Assembly (NCBI RefSeq): GCF_900496995.4
Contig: NC_044009.1
Coordinates: 10,572,001-10,636,000, forward strand
Origin: Aquila chrysaetos chrysaetos
Taxonomy: Eukaryota > Chordata > Aves > Accipitriformes > Accipitridae
Direction of reading: 5' to 3'
DNA: 64,000 nt
Part shown: piece after piece, positions 57,339-64,000 of the stretch
Position numbering within the stretch: the first letter of the stretch is position 1
Layout of the letters: the number at the start of each line of letters is the position of its first letter
Position numbers and translations under genes: made by a program
The notes under the pieces: generated by a model
Told to the model about the DNA's origin: nothing
What the model saw: only the letters and a program-made list of their open reading frames with translations
Database searches by the model: none

Positions 57339-59061
57339 CTGGCATTTGCGAAAATGGTGGGCAGGAAGGTAAAGGAGAAAGATGCAGAGGAAAAAAAAAT
57401 AAATCCCCTTTGCTTTCCTCCTCTGCTGCGTGCATGCCATTAAAAGTGCTAAATCTGCTCCCTCCCCAGTTATAAGCCAGCAGGGCAGGAACAGAGTCCT
57501 GACGCTCTCACCATCGCTCCCAGGTCAGCTGCATACCCTGCTACAGGTGAGGGGACACCATGGGCTGTTCCTTGAGAGAGCACTGGGTTCACCCAGGCTC
57601 AGCCCCTCTTTGCTATCAACGTCCATCTCCCCATGCAAGGAGGCATCTCATCAGTGCCAGCAAGGCACCTGACTGGACCATAACTGGGCTTCAATAAGTC
57701 TTTGCTTGGGCTGTTCAAACATTTAACTTGGCTAACAATAAGTTCTCTTGGATCCACATGCAAGTCATGTATTTTTGGCTGCCCACAACCACGTGGCAGA
57801 ATTGACAGCAGGCCTGGGGCATGGAGGCAGAGCAGAGTGCATGGAGGGTGCAGGACTAGGAGGGTGTAGGCAAAGAAGAGTGCTGGGTGTAGGACTTTCA
57901 CCTCCCAGTACAGCCAGAGCAAAGCCACCCAAACATGTCTTACCCTGCTGCAAGGAGGCTTAAGCCAGGAGGCACCACAGCCCTTCCTGCCCTTCCCCGG
58001 ATGGAGCCAAGCCCAGAGCTACACAAGCATCCCTAAATCTCTCCATACTCTTTTTTCTCACACCTTCCTCAGGCTCATCCAGCTCTTCATGGGTAAGCGC
58101 AGCCCACGACACAGCACTCACCCCAGGCGTGCAAACAAGAGCACAACAGCACATCTGCTTGACTCCCCTTTTCTACCACCGTGGCTCAGGGCAGGCTGTG
58201 GATGCTGGGATGCCGAACAGTGGCTTCTCCCTTGCTGCAGCTCACACAGGAGGTTTTCTTCCAGCCAGGCTCCCCAGGCTGGCCAGGTGTGTTGCAAATC
58301 ATTGCCATAAGGCCCAGGGGAGGACAAGCAGCAGCTGGTGTGAGGATGGGCATGAATTATGGATGTGCCAGCCTCCTTGGAGAGCAGAGGGCACCTCCTG
58401 CCACAGAGATGATGCCTTTTGCTCCACAGACCTCACAGAAACACAGCACTGGACAAGTTGATGCCATGGTTGAGTAAAGGACAGCGCCCTGGTGACAAAG
58501 CCAGGAGGGCTGCAGTCCTCCCTAGGTCACTTTGGCTGCTGGGAAGCTCTTGGGGCTGTGGAGACAAGTGGCAAGGAAGAGAGAAACCAGTCAGGGTATT
58601 TGGTGATGGTACGATTGCCTGCACATCCAGGACCTGGCTCAAGGAGAAAGTTTGCTAGCAATGAGGTTGTTCACAGTGCCTGGGATTCAACAGACCATTG
58701 GAAGTCAGTGACCTGCAACTGCAAGGATGCTCTGGTGCCTGTGCCCCAGTGCTGAGAGTGGCCATCCCTCCACCCCCATCAGTGTGTGTGGTGCTGTCCA
58801 TAGCCAACTCCTTAGGAAGAAACAGGGAGAAAAAGCAGAGCAGGGCAGAAAAATGGTAAAAGATCTGATTCTCTCAGCATGCCTCCATCAAACTTGAGAA
58901 ATATTACAATACTTCTATAACAAAATAAGGCAAAGCAGGTGCCAGGCAGGGCTGGGAATGTTCTAAAATATTCAGAAAAACAAACTTGTGGTTTTTTTCT
59001 AATTTCCAGACTGAAAAAAAACAATGGAGGGGAAAAGTATCAGCTAGTTTGTCTTAAACGA

Positions 59062-59142
59062 CATTTTATATTATATAGATATTTTATAAATATATACATT
59101 CTATGTTTCGATATATCTTCTCTATATATTTTATATATACAA
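59062..59142. repeat. AT-rich low-complexity patch
   Basis: About 80 bases of tata/attt-rich sequence with few G or C. Its function is unknown; it could be intronic or part of a 3' UTR. Confidence 0.6.
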
Positions 59143-62100
59143 GGCTGCGTAACTGATCTCATAGAAAACTTTGCACCCCAAACCTGAGAAAAGCTCATAT
59201 TTCAAACTCCTGTACGAAAGAGAGCTTGCCTGGCCCGGCCCAGAGGAAGCGTCTGGTTCTGCATATTGCAGATACCTTCTTAAATCAGACGTTCATGCAG
59301 GATGAGCAAAAAGCTCTCGCGGAAGTCTGTCGTAACCACATGCTCACCCTTCTCCATCAAATTTCTCAGTTCATTTCAAACTTGTTTCTGATGTTTTTTT
59401 TAATGGAAAAAAAAAAAAAGAAACACCCAAATTTTATTTTGCATAAAGACCACACTGAATAATAAGAGCAAACTTTTCACTTTAGAGCAACCAACTGCCT
59501 CTCTGGAGAATTTACCCTGGTCCATATAAACCCACCTGACCTGCTGATCTCTAGTTATCTCAGCCGATTTTTTCAAAATATTGGCAGAATATTTCCTTTT
59601 TCCCCATTCCTTTAAAATCACCAGATACTCAGATCACCAGATCAGAGGCTTGGCCGATTCTTTTAATACCCCTGGGTACCAGCTCTCCAAACCTACTGAG
59701 ATTTAAATATTCAACTGATTTTAACCTTATGGCTTGCTTCTTTTTAGAGACTGGGGTTCACCATCCCACCCTGTCACCTCTCTCCATGTGCCTGTTGATT
59801 CCCAAAGAACAGAATGGGCACATGAAGTCTGCTTTCTCTAGAGAGAAGTCACAAACAACCTCCAGGCCGTCCCACGAGCCCTCTGAAATGCCACGTCCCC
59901 AGAGTGTACAAATCCACAACCCACCTTGAAGACCAGGTGTCATCACCCACTGGAGCTGGCCGAAGATGCTCCTGCAACAAAGGGATGATGTTCATGAACT
60001 GGACAGGCAGTGGCTGTGCCCACCCAGCCCTGCCCAGCCCACCAACCTCTCCAGCACTTTGGGAAGTGCTCTCCAGGTACTTGTGGGGCTGCAGGCACGT
60101 CCATGGCAGGAGCTGGAAGATGGGTGGTATGCGCCTGGCCTCCCAAAGGCTACGAGTGCTGCTGGGGTGGGGTGGCTGCACTCCTAGCTGCCCGCCATCC
60201 CAACGATGGCTTCACCTTCGGCTATTCCAGGCTACCATCCCGCACGTGGCAATCCCCAGCATTAGATGGGACAACAGGACTGAACCAAGAGCAATTGTGC
60301 ATGGAGGAAATTTTCTTCTCTGAGGGCTGAGCATCACCCAGAAGCAGCTTGAATCTCCCTGAGCAGAGGGCTTCTTACAGGCAGGGCTGGCAGGAGCCAG
60401 AGCCTAGTGCCCAAGCCAGACTGCACACCAAACTCACATGGAAGCTCACCTGCCCCCTTCTCCAGCCCTGTAAACCTCAGCTGTTCACCAAAGGCAGCAG
60501 ACAAAGGTGCCCAGGCTGGGCTCTCTCCACCGCACGACCCAGGTGTACTCCCAGGAACAAGGAAAAGCATGTACAACTGAGAAAGCTCCTTTGTAGGAGC
60601 CTTCGAGGGGCTCTGCCTTCCTCTGGTGGGGGAAATGCACAGAAGGTCTTTTAACCACCTCGATGGCACAGCTTGCAACTGCCTCCATCATGCAAGGGTG
60701 AGCACTGCCTGCCTGCCTGCCTGACATGCGGCTGCTGTCCCAGGTCGCCAGTGGCAAGACCTGGGCTCCAACACTGCAGCCAGCCAAGACCTGATAGGCT
60801 TGAGACAGGGAACAGACACACAACCAGGGAGATATCAGGGGCTGATGTCCAAAACCATTTATTGAAATGAAAAGGCTAGAAAGTTCACATGAAACCGAAG
60901 CCAGACACACAGGAGGAGGGATGATGCTTTGTCAGGTTTCCTAAAGGGTTGCTGTATTTCTGATCTTTTGAACAGCCTCTTTGTTCCATTCCATAGGATG
61001 CTACTTTGGGAAGGTAAGAGGTTTTTTTCCTCCACTGGAGTGGCATAAAAATAAATCTGTCAACTCATGTTATATACAAACATATGGGCTGTATTTATTT
61101 TCTGTGGGAAAATATCACTCTATCAGTACTTAAAATTAAGTATCATTATACTTATTTTTTTATCTTACTGAAAACTTTTTTTTTTTTTACAGTAAATCTG
61201 AAATCTCCTTAGGTTAGGCAGCTCTACTACTTATCTGCAATCTTTTTAGGCACAGATGCAAGTTACGGCTTATACACCAACCTGCTCCTGCTATTTGGGA
61301 ATGACCCCTGCTGCCCATCCAGGTACTTCAGACCCCATCACCCAGGAGAAAAACTTTTTATCAGCCAACCTGGGCACGTCACATACAGCAAAACCCAGGG
61401 TGTTCCCTACAGGAGCTCTAATCTGTATCCTAACAAATGGGAACACCAGGGACACAGGGAAACCTGGGGTGAGGAAGGACCAGTGCAACACAAGAACAGA
61501 AGTCAGGGTTCACTTTCTTTATAAAACAGGCAATACCTGTACAACGTGGTCACAGCCACAGGTGCCTGGCTGGGATGGCAGGAAATCTAATACCAGAGGT
61601 GAAAACTTTTCCTGTCTTTTTTTTTGGACACACAAGTCTTGCATCTGTGTTGGATCATGCATGTAATTGCAAAGCTTTGGTGAAGCTGGAGGATGTTAGC
61701 CATCAGAAACCCGCTTGTCCTTTGGGGCAAGGGCTGCCTTGCCCAGACATTGTCAGGGACTACTGAACCATGGGAGCCAAGTGACAGCCATGGAAACAGC
61801 CTGGGTTTCCAGAAGCCTGGCAAAACACACCAAAAAATGCACTCAGTTAACACCAGAACTGCAAAGACTAGCATGATGGAGAACTTGCTCCCTGGCTTCA
61901 CGGCAAAGTGTGGGATTTGCCACACAAACATCACACCTTCAACACAGCAGCCTGGCTAGTAATAGAGAGCAATCCTTTTTTTGTTTCCAGAGCAGCAGTT
62001 CGTCTCCGAATGCCATTTAAAGACAGCAGCAACCATAAAAGGCCCAAACTTTTCAAAATTGACTCTCAGTACGATGTGCAGGCAGGATGGGCAGACACTC

Positions 62101-62396
62101 ACCCCACTAGGGAAACAAGAGCAAGGAGGTTGGGTGGGTAGGATGAGAGACAGCAAGTGACAAATGTGCTCTGAGATCCTCCAACTGACCAAGAGCCACA
62201 CAACTCTTGAACACCATGCGATAAAGACGAGGCTGCACGTGCTGGCTGACCCACATCACAGCCCAGCTTCTTCCTGTGCCCTGGGAAAATCTGCCCGCCA
62301 GCTCTCCTACCTGCTACTGCCCTACACAGGCCAGGGACACCTCCATGGGACCAGCACATGGAGCCTCGGCAGGAGCAGGACTGTGGGAAGTTGATG

Positions 62397-62430
62397 AAAA
62401 AAAAAAAGAAAGAAAAAAAAAGAAAAAAAA
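62397..62430. repeat. A-rich (aaag-type) simple repeat
   Basis: Runs of A interrupted by single G residues over 34 bases; simple sequence. Confidence 0.85.
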
Positions 62431-64000
62431 CCCCAGCTGAGCCAAAGCAACCAACATCAAGGGCAATGGCAGGACATGTGTGGCAGGGGGAAGGTTTGTT
62501 ATCTGCAACTTGAAGGAAGCTCCTTCCCCTGGGAATAGTCCTGCTTTGTCCATTCCAGTCTTTCTCTCCTAGAGACAGAAGTCACCGCTGGAGGCATGAG
62601 GGTGATCTGGCAGTGCTTCTGCCCGGGGGTGCGGCTGGCAGGGGGGAGCCAGGCTCCCCCCCAGCATCGGGTGGTCTCCAGAAAGTCCCATGGGAGAGCT
62701 GGGCAAAACACAGCTGCTTTCAGGCTAGAAGAAAAGAGAGAAAACAGTGTTGAGGCATTTTGCAGTGTTTTACTAGTACTGGTCGGGCTGATGCCCAGTG
62801 GAGGCTGGCAGGAGGGGGAGCAGGTCTGCTCCTGCTCTACCACCCCCGGTGGTACAGGGGGTTAGCAGTGACCCCATACACATCCCCACACTCTCCCCCA
62901 GGTCCTCTCTTGCAAATGCCAACCCGTCACTTCATTGACAAGAGGCTGAAAGCACACAGAGGGCAAGTGCATCCAACCTCTTCAGCTGGCACTAATTTTC
63001 ACCTACTGACCTGCTATTTGACCTTTGCAAAGCCTGACCAGGTAATCACAGCCCTGCAGCTCACTCATGAAACCCATCTGTAAATCACAGGCACCTGGAC
63101 TGCATCTGAAGCAAGCACCTGGGTCTTGCACCCTTGTTGCACTCCTCCTGGAAAGCCAAAAACATGCCAGCCACAAGAGGTGGCCACCAAGCTCAAGAGA
63201 TGTGTCAGGGCTGTTCTTCACTGGTCCTACAAGCTCCCAAACCCCTAGGCCGGACTAGAATCAAGCTCTTCAACACAGCTAGAATGTGCCTGATGTATCG
63301 AGTTGGAGGAGATGGAGAATGGGAGGACCGAGGTGCAGGGTATGGCCTTCAGGAAGAAGCAGAAGATGCTTTATCAGCATCTGATGGCCCCAGAGGTTAA
63401 CACAGAGATCCCTGTGAGACAGCAGGGCACCCTTCCAGTAGCAGATGTTATCTGGCACCGAGGAACAAGCTGCCCTGTGGACAGTAATCGCCAGGGCAGG
63501 GCTGGGTAAGCAGGGAGGCAGGACAGACCCGCCCTAGACATCTCACCCTGCCTAGTGGAGCCATGGGCTGGGGAAGCATCACTGCAGAGATAGGCTCCTC
63601 CAGGACCTAGACCAGCTCTCCATGCTACCAGCCCCAGCCCAGAAAGTCGATGGTCCTCACAGACATGCATGGCATCTGCATCAGGGAGAGGGGAAAGGGC
63701 CAGGCATCTTTCACTCCCTACGACCTCCCCAAGCAGCCCCAGTTTGGGGTGTTGGCCCCAATCCCAGAGGAGTCAGTTGCGAGGACAGCCCTGAAGGGCA
63801 CTGTGACACAGATTCAATGCTGCAGACCTCACCTTGTGATGCCGGAGGGCTAGCAGCAGCCAGATGGGCTCTCAATAGGGGTTGTGCACAGGCTAGGGGA
63901 CACTTCCATAAAGGAAAGACCTTACGGTACAGAAGATCTTCATCTCGCACATGCTTTCTACCACCCATCAAAGCTTACCAGTGCATGGTTGGAATTACTC

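Larger units (their letters stand above)
57339..64000. other. Gene-free stretch to the window end
   Basis: No supported exon or RNA gene. The interval 59,060-59,145 is very AT-rich (tata and attt repeats). A-rich simple sequence lies at 62,397-62,430. These might belong to an untranslated region or intron of a gene outside the window. Confidence 0.4.

Noticed and set aside
59062..59142. Matrix-attachment region or replication origin
   Set aside because: AT-richness alone is not enough; no supporting motif arrangement.
1..64000. CRISPR arrays, operons, ribosome-binding sites, tRNA or rRNA genes
   Set aside because: The window is vertebrate nuclear DNA; no regularly spaced identical repeats of CRISPR type and no tRNA or rRNA signatures were found.

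Overview
This window is vertebrate nuclear DNA, almost certainly from a bird. It carries CR1 LINE 3' ends with the typical avian ttctatga-type tail, several avian ERV-type LTRs, a CpG-island first exon, and an exon series of the maestro heat-like repeat (MROH) family, which I recall as expanded in birds. Exons are short, obey GT-AG rules and are separated by introns. There is no sign of bacterial gene organisation, so most long open frames here are chance frames in GC-rich DNA.

Layout. (1) 1-16,386: no supported coding exon. It is probably the long second intron of a minus-strand gene whose first two coding exons lie at 16,964-16,974 and 16,387-16,454. Spliced, these give a clean signal peptide, so the gene encodes a secreted or type I membrane protein that I cannot name. 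The stretch also holds a ~440 bp direct duplication (7.1 and 10.4 kb) and an old CR1 fragment (11.8-12.3 kb). (2) 16.4-17.5 kb: CpG island with a GGCTC pentamer repeat, a G-quadruplex-prone tract and an ACCGGT-rich imperfect repeat; this is the promoter and first-exon region. (3) 17.5-29.4 kb: no supported genes; a LINE endonuclease fragment and an unclassified dispersed repeat. (4) 29.46-30.32 kb: a 5'-truncated CR1 that begins at the FADD box of its reverse transcriptase. (5) 30.7-32.27 kb: a minus-strand ERV LTR interrupted by a second LTR-like insert. (6) 32.27-33.27 kb: a gutted tandem duplicate of an MROH gene. (7) 33.75-40.4 kb: the main MROH-like gene on the minus strand, resolved here into 15 coding exons with a poly(A) signal; four small indels break its frame. 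(8) 41.1-44.4 kb: LTR cluster, including a fold-back LTR and a directly repeated LTR pair with another LTR between. (9) 44.4-64.0 kb: mostly unassigned sequence with one LTR fragment (51.4 kb), an AT/ATG-rich patch and one low-confidence candidate exon at 57.2 kb.

The most informative locus is the MROH region. A head-to-tail duplication produced two copies. The upstream copy keeps nearly all exons but has frameshifts in exons 5, 8 and 9. The downstream copy has lost exons 2-4 by internal deletion, is cut inside exon 5 by an LTR boundary, and has gained a minisatellite between its 5' flank and exon 1. Database searches could not be run; family assignments rest on recognised motifs.
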